From contig NZ_BCVJ01000022.1 of assembly GCF_001591685.1 (NCBI RefSeq), positions 1 through 32,414 on the forward strand: 32,414 nt of DNA, given 5' to 3'. Both the position numbers and the translations under genes were made by a program. Below, piece after piece: positions 13,843 to 20,879 of this stretch; the first letter of the stretch is position 1; the number at the start of each line of letters is the position of its first letter. The notes under the pieces were generated by a model, which was given only the letters and a program-made list of their open reading frames with translations, was not told where the DNA came from and ran no database searches. The DNA comes from Ligilactobacillus murinus DSM 20452 = NBRC 14221. GTDB taxonomy: Bacteria > Bacillota > Bacilli > Lactobacillales > Lactobacillaceae.

Positions 13843-14538
13843 ATGATCGTTAAACAATTATATTCAATTATTCATGTCGATGAAGCTATTCAAACGATGG
13901 AAGCTGGTGCCAATAATATCGGGTTAGTCCCTACTCAAAATGGAGGTGTTCCAGCTCATCGTGTCCCACTGTATCGTGTTGATCAGATCCATAAAGAGTG
14001 TCAAAAGCGTGGAGTCAATTTGGTCTTGATCATGTTGACTAATGACCCCGAAGAAATGCTTGATTTAGCTGAACGGCTCCAGCCAGAGATCTTACATGTT
14101 GCCGGCGATGGTTACGCTGCTGATGAAGAATTTGCTCGGCGCTTAAAAGAATGTGCCCCTAAAACGGCTTTGATGCAAGCCGTTCTAGTCGATGATCATA
14201 GTGCGGTAAAACGGGCGAAAAAATATGCCGAGTATGTGGATTACTTGTTATTAGATTCAGGCTTAGCTCCTGATACTGGAATCGGAGCAAGTGGTTTGAC
14301 CCACGATTGGAAGATCGACCGTGAGATCGTTGAAAGTGTTGATATTCCTGTGATCGAGGCCGGTGGTTTAGGACCAGATAATGTGGCTGAAGCGATCAAG
14401 TTTATCAAACCATATGGCGTAGATTCGTTGACTAAGACCAGCATTAAATATGAAGGGGGACATATGGAAAAAGATATTCCTAAGGTCAAAGCATTCTGTG
14501 AAGCAGCTGACAAGGCTGCCCAAGAGATCGGTCTGTAA
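13843..14538 (+). CDS. TrpF-like (phosphoribosylanthranilate isomerase fold) protein
   Basis: A 231-residue TIM-barrel protein related to phosphoribosylanthranilate isomerase. Family landmarks are GANNIGLVP (compare GAD-LGFVF), ILHVAGDG (compare QLHG), YLLLDSG with GASGLTHDW (compare LLDS and GGTGxxFDW), and PVIEAGGLGPDNVAEAI, the phosphate-binding loop. The N-terminal KICG, which carries the catalytic Cys of true TrpF, is replaced by KQLYS, while the Asp of LLLDS remains. No other trp gene is near. I infer a sugar-phosphate isomerase or Amadori-type enzyme acting on a ribosyl phosphate in a nucleoside catabolic operon, not tryptophan synthesis. AGAAGGAG precedes the ATG. Confidence 0.8.
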   Translation: MIVKQLYSIIHVDEAIQTMEAGANNIGLVPTQNGGVPAHRVPLYRVDQIHKECQKRGVNLVLIMLTNDPEEMLDLAERLQPEILHVAGDGYAADEEFARRLKECAPKTALMQAVLVDDHSAVKRAKKYAEYVDYLLLDSGLAPDTGIGASGLTHDWKIDREIVESVDIPVIEAGGLGPDNVAEAIKFIKPYGVDSLTKTSIKYEGGHMEKDIPKVKAFCEAADKAAQEIGL

Positions 14539-14550
14539 GGAGGCGAGCTG

Positions 14551-15690
14551 ATGGATATCAAAATGTTACAACCTGTCAAAGTACTATCAAGTCATGATCT
14601 AGTTCAAAGTGTCCAAGATATCTTACGAACTGAATATAAGATGCGGCCTTTTATCGTGATGGATGAATTTTTGACTGAAAATCCACAAGTCAAAGAACTA
14701 TTGGCAGTCTTACCAGAATATGAGCTCTTCACTAAGATCATCCCCGATCCACCTGCAAGCTTGATCATTGAAGGTGCTGAAGCTTTAACGACATATGCAG
14801 CTGATGTGATCATTGCGATCGGTGGTGGAAGTTGCTTAGATGCGGCTAAAGGGATGGGGCTCTATGCTAAAAATCAAGGTCAGTTAGCAGATTATTTTGA
14901 TCCAGAAGCTGAACTTAAAAAAGGTGTTTTGCTGGTAAGTATCCCCACTACGGCGGGCACGGGAAGCGAGTTATCCAATGCCTTAGTGGTGACAGATGAA
15001 GCAACTGCACAAAAAAAGGCTATCTTGACCCCAGCAGCCATGAGTGATTATGCTGTTTTAGTTCCAGAATTGACAGTTTCTTTGCCGAAACGGCAGACGA
15101 TCGCTAGTGGGCTTGATGCTTTTAGTCACGCAGCAGAGGGTTATCTATCACGTTTAGCTACCCCGATGACTGATGCGATCTGTGAAAAGATCATGTTTTT
15201 ATTAGTGAATTATTTGCCACGCGCAGTAGCTGATGGAACTGATCTCAAAGCACGTGAACGCGTCTTGAGTGCAGCTAGTTTAGCAGGGTGGATGTTAAAT
15301 AATGCTGGCACGAATCTCGGCCATTCAACTGCTCATATTTTAGGGGCGAAATATCATTTGGTCCATGGTGAAGCTGTAGCCTATGCCTTACCGGGTGTTT
15401 TGGAATTGGTAAATGAAACGATGCCAACTAAAGTCAAAGAGATCGGGAAAATTTTGGGTGTCGAGTTTGCACTAGATGATACACCTGCAATAGTGCTTCA
15501 AAAAACACGGGCTGCATATTGCCATTTTAGAGATGAATTAGTGGATCTACATCCCTTTAGTGACTACCAGTTAGCTGAAGCGGAATTGTTGACCAATGTA
15601 GATGCGATCTTGCATGAGCGCTTTGCCCAAAATACGCCAGTGGAGTTGACGCCTAAAAAAGTTACGCGGCTTTTATGTGAATTTGGTTGA
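14551..15690 (+). CDS. Iron-containing (group III) alcohol dehydrogenase
   Basis: A 379-residue NAD(P)-dependent dehydrogenase of the Fe-ADH/glycerol dehydrogenase superfamily. The nucleotide-binding half shows DVIIAIGGGSCLDAAKG and SIPTTAGTGSELS. The metal-binding half shows GLDAFSHAAEGY (Asp and His ligands), NLGHSTAHILGA and HLVHGEAVAYALP (two more His ligands), so it should be active. It follows the TrpF-like gene after 12 bases with AAGGAGG as ribosome binding site. The substrate is unknown; an aldehyde or keto-sugar phosphate generated by the preceding enzymes is a reasonable guess. It differs clearly from the FucO-like enzyme at 19248. Confidence 0.88.
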   Translation: MDIKMLQPVKVLSSHDLVQSVQDILRTEYKMRPFIVMDEFLTENPQVKELLAVLPEYELFTKIIPDPPASLIIEGAEALTTYAADVIIAIGGGSCLDAAKGMGLYAKNQGQLADYFDPEAELKKGVLLVSIPTTAGTGSELSNALVVTDEATAQKKAILTPAAMSDYAVLVPELTVSLPKRQTIASGLDAFSHAAEGYLSRLATPMTDAICEKIMFLLVNYLPRAVADGTDLKARERVLSAASLAGWMLNNAGTNLGHSTAHILGAKYHLVHGEAVAYALPGVLELVNETMPTKVKEIGKILGVEFALDDTPAIVLQKTRAAYCHFRDELVDLHPFSDYQLAEAELLTNVDAILHERFAQNTPVELTPKKVTRLLCEFG

Positions 15691-15711
15691 AATGTTAGGG
15701 GGTAGTGAGCA

Positions 15712-16899
15712 ATGAATTTTGTCTTTTTACTGACTGGTCTAGCGTTTGTTTTTGGTGTTAGTTGGATATTTAGCAACGGCCGTGACCAAGTGAGATATAA
15801 GAAGATGGCAGTTTTATTTGGGTTACAATTAGTGATCTCATATCTTTGCTTGCATACTTCAGGTGGGATCAGTGCCTTGACTAAAGTCTCGCATTTCTTT
15901 AGTTGGTTGATGGATCAAGCAGCCGGTGGGGTCGATTTTGTTTTTGGTGGTCTTATGATCAAACCTAATAGTGGTGTCTTTTTCTTCACGGTCTTGATGC
16001 CGATCGTCTTTATCTCGGCCTTAGTGGGGATCTTGAACTATTTAAAGATCTTGCCGTTTATCATCAAATGGACTGGTTATGCGCTAAATAAAGTAGCTCG
16101 AATGGGTGAGTTAGAGAGTTATTTTGCTATTTCAACAGCGATCTTAGGTCAACCCGAAGTCTTTTTGACCGTTAAAGAACAGATACCAAAGCTAAATGAA
16201 AAACGGCTCTATACGATCTGTGCATCAGCCATGAGTGCAGTCTCGGCGGCAATGTTGGCTTCGTATATGAAGATGGTCCCCGGGAAATTTGTTGTTGTCG
16301 CAGTATTTTTAAACATTTTATCGGCTTTGATCATTTCATGTATCATTAATCCTTATGATGTCTCTAAAGAAGATGAACAACTCGTCTTACACAGTGAGCC
16401 CAAAAAAGAACCATTCTTCCAAGTACTAGGAACTTATATTTTGGATGGTTTCAAATTAGCGGTCACCGTTGGCGCGATGTTGATCGGTTTTGTAGCTTTG
16501 GTAACATTTTTAAATAATTCATTCATTGCGCTCTTCAATGTCTCATTTACAACTTTGATCGGCTATGTCTTTGCCCCGATCGCTTGGTTGATGGGTGTTC
16601 CAGCCCAAGATATCGTTCAAGCAGGGAGTTTGATGGCAACCAAATTGATCACAAACGAATTTGTGGCAATGGGCGAATTACAAGGTATGGCTACTGGCTT
16701 GACCGCTAAAACTAATGCGATCGTTTCAGCCTACTTGGTCTCATTTGCTAACTTTGGCACGGTCGGGATCATCACTGGTTCATTAAAAGCGATCAGTGAA
16801 AAGCAAGGTGCTTATGTAGCCAAGTTTTCAATGAAACTTTTACTTGGGGCGACCTTAGCATCTGTCTTGACGGGAACGATCGTCGGGCTGTATTTTTAA
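15712..16899 (+). CDS. nupC: NupC-type concentrative nucleoside transporter
   Basis: A 395-residue membrane transporter of the CNT family that imports nucleosides with H+ or Na+. After two N-terminal helices and the NupC core (VFFFTVLMPIVFISALVGILNY), the conserved motifs appear in order: ILGQPEVFL (the family's GQxE nucleoside-binding hairpin), ASAMSAVSAAMLASYM, TNEFVAMGEL (NEFVA) and SFANFGTVGIITGSL (the second binding hairpin). It is the fourth gene of the cre-controlled operon and the strongest evidence that the operon handles nucleosides. A GGGGG site lies before the ATG. Confidence 0.93.
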   Translation: MNFVFLLTGLAFVFGVSWIFSNGRDQVRYKKMAVLFGLQLVISYLCLHTSGGISALTKVSHFFSWLMDQAAGGVDFVFGGLMIKPNSGVFFFTVLMPIVFISALVGILNYLKILPFIIKWTGYALNKVARMGELESYFAISTAILGQPEVFLTVKEQIPKLNEKRLYTICASAMSAVSAAMLASYMKMVPGKFVVVAVFLNILSALIISCIINPYDVSKEDEQLVLHSEPKKEPFFQVLGTYILDGFKLAVTVGAMLIGFVALVTFLNNSFIALFNVSFTTLIGYVFAPIAWLMGVPAQDIVQAGSLMATKLITNEFVAMGELQGMATGLTAKTNAIVSAYLVSFANFGTVGIITGSLKAISEKQGAYVAKFSMKLLLGATLASVLTGTIVGLYF

Positions 16900-16921
16900 A
16901 GTATGAAAGGACGTGGTGATT

Positions 16922-17860
16922 TTGACGAAAAAAATTATCTTGGATTGTGATCCAGGGCATGATGATGCTTTAGCACTATTGTTAGCAGTAGCTTCTCCAG
17001 AAATCGAATTGAAAGCGGTGACAACATCAGCTGGGAATCAGACACCTGAAAAGACTTTGAATAATGCAATGCGGACTCTACAATTGTTAGGGCAAACCCA
17101 GATCCCCGTGGCGGGTGGCAACCAGACGCCACTAGTCAAAGAATTGGAAACAGCAGGCAATGTTCATGGTGAATCGGGGCTGGATGGGGCTGAGCTACCG
17201 ACACCGACATTTGAAGTTCAGCCAATGACTGCGATCGAATTGATGGCGAAAGTTTTGCGGGAAAGTGATGAAAAGGTGACTTTAGTGGTAACGGGTCCGA
17301 TGACCAATGCTGCTTTGTTCTTGCGCGTCTATCCTGAGCTGGCTAAGGAAAAATTAGCACAGATCGTCTTTATGGGTGGCGCCATGGGACTTGGTAATTG
17401 GACACCATCAGTCGAGTTTAATATTTTTGTTGATCCTGAAGCCGCCAAGATCGTATTAAATGCGGGGATCCCACTGGTGATGGCACCGTTAAATGTAACT
17501 CACCAAGCACAGATCTTAGAAGATGAGATCAAACAAGTAGGACAGATCGATAATGAAGTAGCCAAAGCCTTTCATGGGTTACTGGAGTTCTTTGGAATTT
17601 ACCATAAAGATCCTAAATGGGGCTTTGATGGCGCACCTTTACATGATCCATGTACGATCGCTTGGTTGATCGATGAGACGTTGTTTGAAACTAAGAAAAT
17701 GAACGTGGATGTTGAAACAACAGGTGAATTGACTCGCGGTGAGACGGTTTGTGATTACTATGAGTTGACGGGGAAAGAAAAGAATACAGAAGTCATGTTA
17801 GGGATCGATCGGCCAAGATTTATCCAACTTATCATGGATTCGTTGCGCTCGTTTGGTTGA
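16922..17860 (+). CDS. Ribonucleoside hydrolase (IUNH/RihA-RihB family)
   Basis: A cytoplasmic N-ribohydrolase of about 312 residues that splits nucleosides into ribose and base. The calcium site is formed by [12 protein letters not shown] at the N terminus, then the Thr/Asn region [20 protein letters not shown] and [10 protein letters not shown], which supplies the C-terminal Asp ligand. It is nearest to the pyrimidine-preferring RihA/RihB group; preference cannot be fixed here. The start is uncertain: GTG 16913 and GTG 16916 lie only 1 and 4 bases from AAAGGA (16906-16911), while TTG 16922 is 10 bases away and gives the family's usual [12 protein letters not shown], so I prefer it. It is the last gene of the operon, followed by a terminator. 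Confidence 0.9.
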   Translation: MTKKIILDCDPGHDDALALLLAVASPEIELKAVTTSAGNQTPEKTLNNAMRTLQLLGQTQIPVAGGNQTPLVKELETAGNVHGESGLDGAELPTPTFEVQPMTAIELMAKVLRESDEKVTLVVTGPMTNAALFLRVYPELAKEKLAQIVFMGGAMGLGNWTPSVEFNIFVDPEAAKIVLNAGIPLVMAPLNVTHQAQILEDEIKQVGQIDNEVAKAFHGLLEFFGIYHKDPKWGFDGAPLHDPCTIAWLIDETLFETKKMNVDVETTGELTRGETVCDYYELTGKEKNTEVMLGIDRPRFIQLIMDSLRSFG

Positions 17861-17867
17861 GTAAATT

Positions 17868-17898
17868 AGGTGGTGAAGTCAAAGGCACCACCTTTTTT
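17868..17898 (+). terminator. Intrinsic terminator of the nucleoside operon
   Basis: AGGTGGTG (17868-17875) pairs with CACCACCT (17886-17893), followed by a T-run. Confidence 0.88.
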
Positions 17899-17916
17899 GT
17901 GCACTGTGATGAAGTC

Positions 17917-18027
17917 GTGCTCCGAATTGCAACTCCTAGGAAATAACAATATCTCATCCACGAGGCAAAAAGCGCCTCCAGACTGAGATACCATTATTTC
18001 TACGGAGTTTACCGCAATTCTTTGCAC
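17917..18027. repeat. 111-nt interrupted inverted repeat
   Basis: A long hairpin made of six short stems separated by mostly equal-sized internal mismatches. The pairs are GTGC/GCAC (17917, 18024), GAATTGC/GCAATTC (17924, 18014), ACTCC/GGAGT (17932, 18004), AAATAA/TTATTT (17941, 17994), TATCTCA/TGAGATA (17950, 17984) and GAGGC/GCCTC (17962, 17974) around an AAAAAGC loop. Five of the interruptions are 3x3, 4x4, 3x3, 5x5 and 1x5. It lies after the operon terminator and upstream of the regulator promoter, so it is not in the regulator's mRNA. It may be a small MITE-like element with decayed terminal repeats, or a structured RNA in read-through or antisense transcripts. Confidence 0.75.
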
Positions 18028-18032
18028 TGTAA

Positions 18033-18041
18033 TGGTATAAT
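18033..18041 (+). promoter_or_regulatory. Extended -10 promoter of the HTH-PfkB regulator
   Basis: TGGTATAAT: an extended -10 with consensus TATAAT (18036-18041). No good -35 is seen; the position is occupied by the right arm of the inverted repeat. Confidence 0.6.
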
Positions 18042-18073
18042 CGAGCTAATGACATTAACGGAGGAGATTTATT

Positions 18074-19138
18074 TTGGCAACGAAGCGGGAACAAGAAATT
18101 TTAGCACTGATCAAGCAAGACCCTTTGATCACGCAGGCACAATTGGCTGAAAAAACCGGAACAACGCGCTCAAATATCGGATCACATATTTCTAACTTGA
18201 TCAAAGAAGGCTTGATCGTTGGTCGGGGTTATGTATTTCCAGCGGAAAATGAAGTAACTGTGATCGGAGCTGTCAATTTGGACGTATTGGGAGCAGCCAA
18301 AGCTCAAGTAAGTACTACAGGATCGACTCCGGGCCGAGTATATTCATTTATTGGAGGGATGGGACGCAATATTGCTACGAACTTAGCTAATCTAGGGGTC
18401 AAGACAAAGCTGATCACGGTGTATGGAAATGATAATAACGGTGATCTGTTCCAAGCCGAAGCCCAAAATAATGAGCTGGATCTAAGTGATGCTTTGCGGG
18501 TCGAACGTCCGACGGCTACGTATGTGTATTTAAATGATGTCGATGGTCGCCGGATCGCAGGGATCGATGACATGCAGATCAATGAATTATTGACACCACA
18601 AGTGATTGAAAAGCGTTTGCCTAAGATAAATACAGCTAAAGTAGTGGTGGTCGATTCTAATTTACCAGCTGAAACTTTGAACTATATCTATGAAAACGTG
18701 ACAGTTCCGATCTTTGCTAAAGCAGTAGGGATAAATAAAGCAAAGAATCTATTTAGTGCTAAAACTAAGATCGATACCTTAGTCATCAACAGTGTAGAAG
18801 CTAAATTACTTACTAAGATCGAGATCACGGGTGAAAAACAGGCCCAAATGGTCGCAGATAAGTTACAGGTATGGGGCTGTAAACGTGTTTGTATATATGC
18901 CGATGGTCTAGGGATCTATTATCAAACACCGACTGTAGCTAAGTTTATCGCCTACCATAAAGCAAATTTAGTTAACACAAATGGCGTCGGTGCGGCGATC
19001 ATAGCAGCTAGCGTCTACGCTAAATTACAGGCAAAAGATCTTGGCGAAACACTGAAATTGATGCAAAGAGCTGATGTACTTACGGCTCAAGTTAATGAGG
19101 CAGTGACCCCTAAATTAAGTGAGATCATTGAAAATTAA
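18074..19138 (+). CDS. HTH-PfkB fusion regulator with degenerate kinase domain
   Basis: A 354-residue protein. Residues 1-55 form a winged helix-turn-helix (REQEILALIKQDPLITQAQLAEKTGTTRSNIGSHISNLIKEGLIVGRGYVF), and residues 60-350 are a PfkB fold. The architecture is that of E. coli YeiI-type HTH-kinases. Motif 1 (IGGMGRNIATNLANLG) is kept, but motif 2, normally GAGD, reads NTNGVGAAI (18983-18994), so the catalytic Asp is gone, and ADPVS of the operon kinase reads AKAVG here. It is therefore probably a ligand-sensing transcription factor derived from a duplicate of the kinase at 12888, controlling the nucleoside operon upstream and perhaps fucO downstream. The TTG start has GGAGGAG 7 bases upstream. 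Confidence 0.85.
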   Translation: MATKREQEILALIKQDPLITQAQLAEKTGTTRSNIGSHISNLIKEGLIVGRGYVFPAENEVTVIGAVNLDVLGAAKAQVSTTGSTPGRVYSFIGGMGRNIATNLANLGVKTKLITVYGNDNNGDLFQAEAQNNELDLSDALRVERPTATYVYLNDVDGRRIAGIDDMQINELLTPQVIEKRLPKINTAKVVVVDSNLPAETLNYIYENVTVPIFAKAVGINKAKNLFSAKTKIDTLVINSVEAKLLTKIEITGEKQAQMVADKLQVWGCKRVCIYADGLGIYYQTPTVAKFIAYHKANLVNTNGVGAAIIAASVYAKLQAKDLGETLKLMQRADVLTAQVNEAVTPKLSEIIEN

Positions 19139-19184
19139 GGATATTTTGGGGAATTTAACTTTTTATAAAGTGGGGTCCTTAAAA

Positions 19185-19214
19185 TTGTAAGCGTAATCAT
19201 ATTTGGTGGATAAT
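19185..19214 (+). promoter_or_regulatory. Promoter of the fucO-like gene with cre box
   Basis: TTGTAA (19185-19190), 18 bases and GATAAT (19209-19214). TGTAAGCGTAATCA (19186-19199) matches the cre consensus at 13 of 14 positions and covers the -35 box, so carbon catabolite repression is expected, as for the nucleoside operon. Confidence 0.7.
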
Positions 19215-19247
19215 AAGGGTATAACACTAATGATGGAGGAAGTGCAG

Positions 19248-20402
19248 ATGAGTGTAAATCGAATGATATTAAACGAGACTTCATATTTTGGTAAAGGTGC
19301 GATCAAGGAAGTCGTGACCGAAGCCAACAAGAACCATTTAAAAAAGGCTCTGGTAGTGACTGATAAGGACCTCTTGAAATTCAATGTGGCAACGAAAGTG
19401 ACGGCGATCTTAGATGAAGCCGATCTTGACTATGAGATCTTTGACGAGATCGTGCCTAATCCAACGATCGAAGACGTCCAAGCTGGGGTAAAAGCCTGCC
19501 AAAGTGCTCAAGCCGATCATATTATCGCGATCGGTGGTGGTTCGGTGATCGATACAGCTAAAGCGATCGGGATCATTGTGACTAATCCTGAATTCAGCGA
19601 TGTCTTGAGTTTAGAAGGAGTCGCTGATACTAAAAACAAGACGTTACCGATCCTTGCTGTTCCTACAACTTCGGGAACCGCAGCGGAAGTGACGATCAAT
19701 TATGTGATCACAGATAAGGCTAATGAGCGTAAATTTGTCTGTGTTGATCCCCACGACATTCCAGTAGCTGCGTTTATCGATAGTGATATGATGCTGGGGA
19801 TGCCTAAAGGATTGTGCGCAGCAACAGGGATGGATGCTTTGACCCATGCAATCGAAGGTTATATCACTAAAGGTGCTTGGGAAATGACGGATATGTTGCA
19901 TCTGCAAGCAATTGAAGTGATCGCTAAATCTTTACGTGATTCGGTCGCTGGCTCAGAAAAAGGTCGTGAACAAATGGCATTAGGGCAATATTTAGCCGGT
20001 ATGGGCTTTTCCAATGTCGGTTTAGGCCTAGTTCATGGCATGGCACATCCGTTATCAGCCCACTATGATACGCCTCATGGGGTGGCTTGTGCGACATTAT
20101 TGCCAAAGATCATGGATCACAACAAGGAATATACCGGTGAACGTTACCGTGAGATCGCGCTTCGTTTTGGGATCGCTGATGCTGATAAAATGCCATTGGA
20201 CCAAGTGCGTGAAGCTGCAGTCCAAGCGGTCAAACAATTGGGGATCGATGTTGGGATCCCACAGAATTTGCGTGAACTAGGAGTTAAGGAAGAAGACATT
20301 CCTCAACTCGCGGCGGATGCCTATCGTGACGTTTGTACTCCAGGGAACCCGCGTGAGACGACGTTAGAAGAGATCAGTGAATTATATCGTTCAATGCTAT
20401 AA
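19248..20402 (+). CDS. fucO: Lactaldehyde reductase-like iron alcohol dehydrogenase (FucO type)
   Basis: A 384-residue NAD-dependent dehydrogenase of the FucO type, which in known members interconverts L-lactaldehyde and 1,2-propanediol. It shows MILNETSYFGKGAIKEV at the N terminus, HIIAIGGGSVIDTAKAIG and VPTTSGTAAEVT for the cofactor, and metal ligands in GMDALTHAIEGY, LVHGMAHPLSAHYDTPHG. The frame is open from 19203, but GGAGGA lies 7 bases before ATG 19248, which also gives the usual FucO N terminus. The cre-overlapped promoter and the position next to the HTH-PfkB regulator suggest it serves the same catabolic programme, disposing of an aldehyde and reoxidising NADH. No fucose or rhamnose genes are nearby. 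Confidence 0.88.
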   Translation: MSVNRMILNETSYFGKGAIKEVVTEANKNHLKKALVVTDKDLLKFNVATKVTAILDEADLDYEIFDEIVPNPTIEDVQAGVKACQSAQADHIIAIGGGSVIDTAKAIGIIVTNPEFSDVLSLEGVADTKNKTLPILAVPTTSGTAAEVTINYVITDKANERKFVCVDPHDIPVAAFIDSDMMLGMPKGLCAATGMDALTHAIEGYITKGAWEMTDMLHLQAIEVIAKSLRDSVAGSEKGREQMALGQYLAGMGFSNVGLGLVHGMAHPLSAHYDTPHGVACATLLPKIMDHNKEYTGERYREIALRFGIADADKMPLDQVREAAVQAVKQLGIDVGIPQNLRELGVKEEDIPQLAADAYRDVCTPGNPRETTLEEISELYRSML

Positions 20403-20410
20403 AAAGTTAG

Positions 20411-20453
20411 TTGGATCAAGGCTACTAGTGAGTGGCTTTGATCCAATTTTTTT
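20411..20453 (+). terminator. Intrinsic terminator after fucO
   Basis: TTGGATCAA (20411-20419) pairs with TTGATCCAA (20438-20446) around a partly paired centre and is followed by a run of T. Confidence 0.88.
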
Positions 20454-20492
20454 GTTGAGCATAAGTTTGTGAACAGTCAAAGTGGCTTTTAG

Positions 20493-20556
20493 TATACTTA
20501 GGCTAGAAAGGACGGCGATAAATATGGATAAGGCTTTAATGATGCATCAGGGCTGA
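20493..20556 (+). pseudogene. Start of a truncated plus-strand gene
   Basis: A -10 box TATACT (20493-20498, with TGAACA 17 bases upstream) is followed by AAAGGA (20507-20512) and ATG 20524, but the frame closes after 10 codons at TGA 20554-20556. In the next frame about 19 hydrophobic residues can be read (GLILLQATALWLV, 20551-20589), as though a frameshift and deletion had removed the rest of a small membrane protein gene. The signals look real; the gene is not identifiable. Confidence 0.35.
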
Positions 20557-20561
20557 TCTTA

Positions 20562-20879
20562 TTACAAGCAACTGCTTTGTGGCTTGTCAATGGGCAGTTT
20601 AAATTCTAAAGCTTTGATGATCGCAAGTGCTTGCTTAGCCATCTTTGAGATAGTCACAGCAACTTTTCCTTTACTTGCACCGACTCCAGGAAGATCGAGC
20701 AAGATAAGTTGGCGCTTTTTAGCTAGAAGATCGATCAATTTTGGATCCCAATTATCTAGAGTTGCCCCTAGATGAACTAACATAACAAGTGGGGTCGTTT
20801 TTGGTTTTCCGAGTTTACGGTAAGCGATCCGCTCAGATGAGACATTGAGGTAGCTATTTTTAGTTGAAAGATAACCCAT
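20562..20879 (-). pseudogene. Alpha/beta hydrolase, C-terminally truncated
   Basis: 105 codons matching the first third of an alpha/beta hydrolase of usual length 270-300. The segment reads IAYRKLG, LVMLVHLGATLDNWDP (oxyanion loop), RQLILLDLPGVGASKG and MAKQALAIIKAL. Homology stops at about LEF, and 12 unrelated residues (KLPIDKPQSSCL) lead to the stop, before the nucleophile elbow GxSxG. Without the catalytic Ser, Asp and His it cannot be an active enzyme. Its ATG overlaps the stop of the dehydrogenase gene (TAATG), showing that it was once the second gene of that operon. Confidence 0.85.

Noticed and set aside
13843-14538. Tryptophan biosynthesis gene trpF
   Set aside because: The catalytic Cys motif is missing and no trp genes are nearby; the operon carries nucleoside genes.
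12888-17860. Pseudouridine degradation operon of the usual PsuG-PsuK type
   Set aside because: No PsuG-like glycosidase is present, and the TrpF-like, Fe-ADH and nucleoside hydrolase genes are not part of that pathway.
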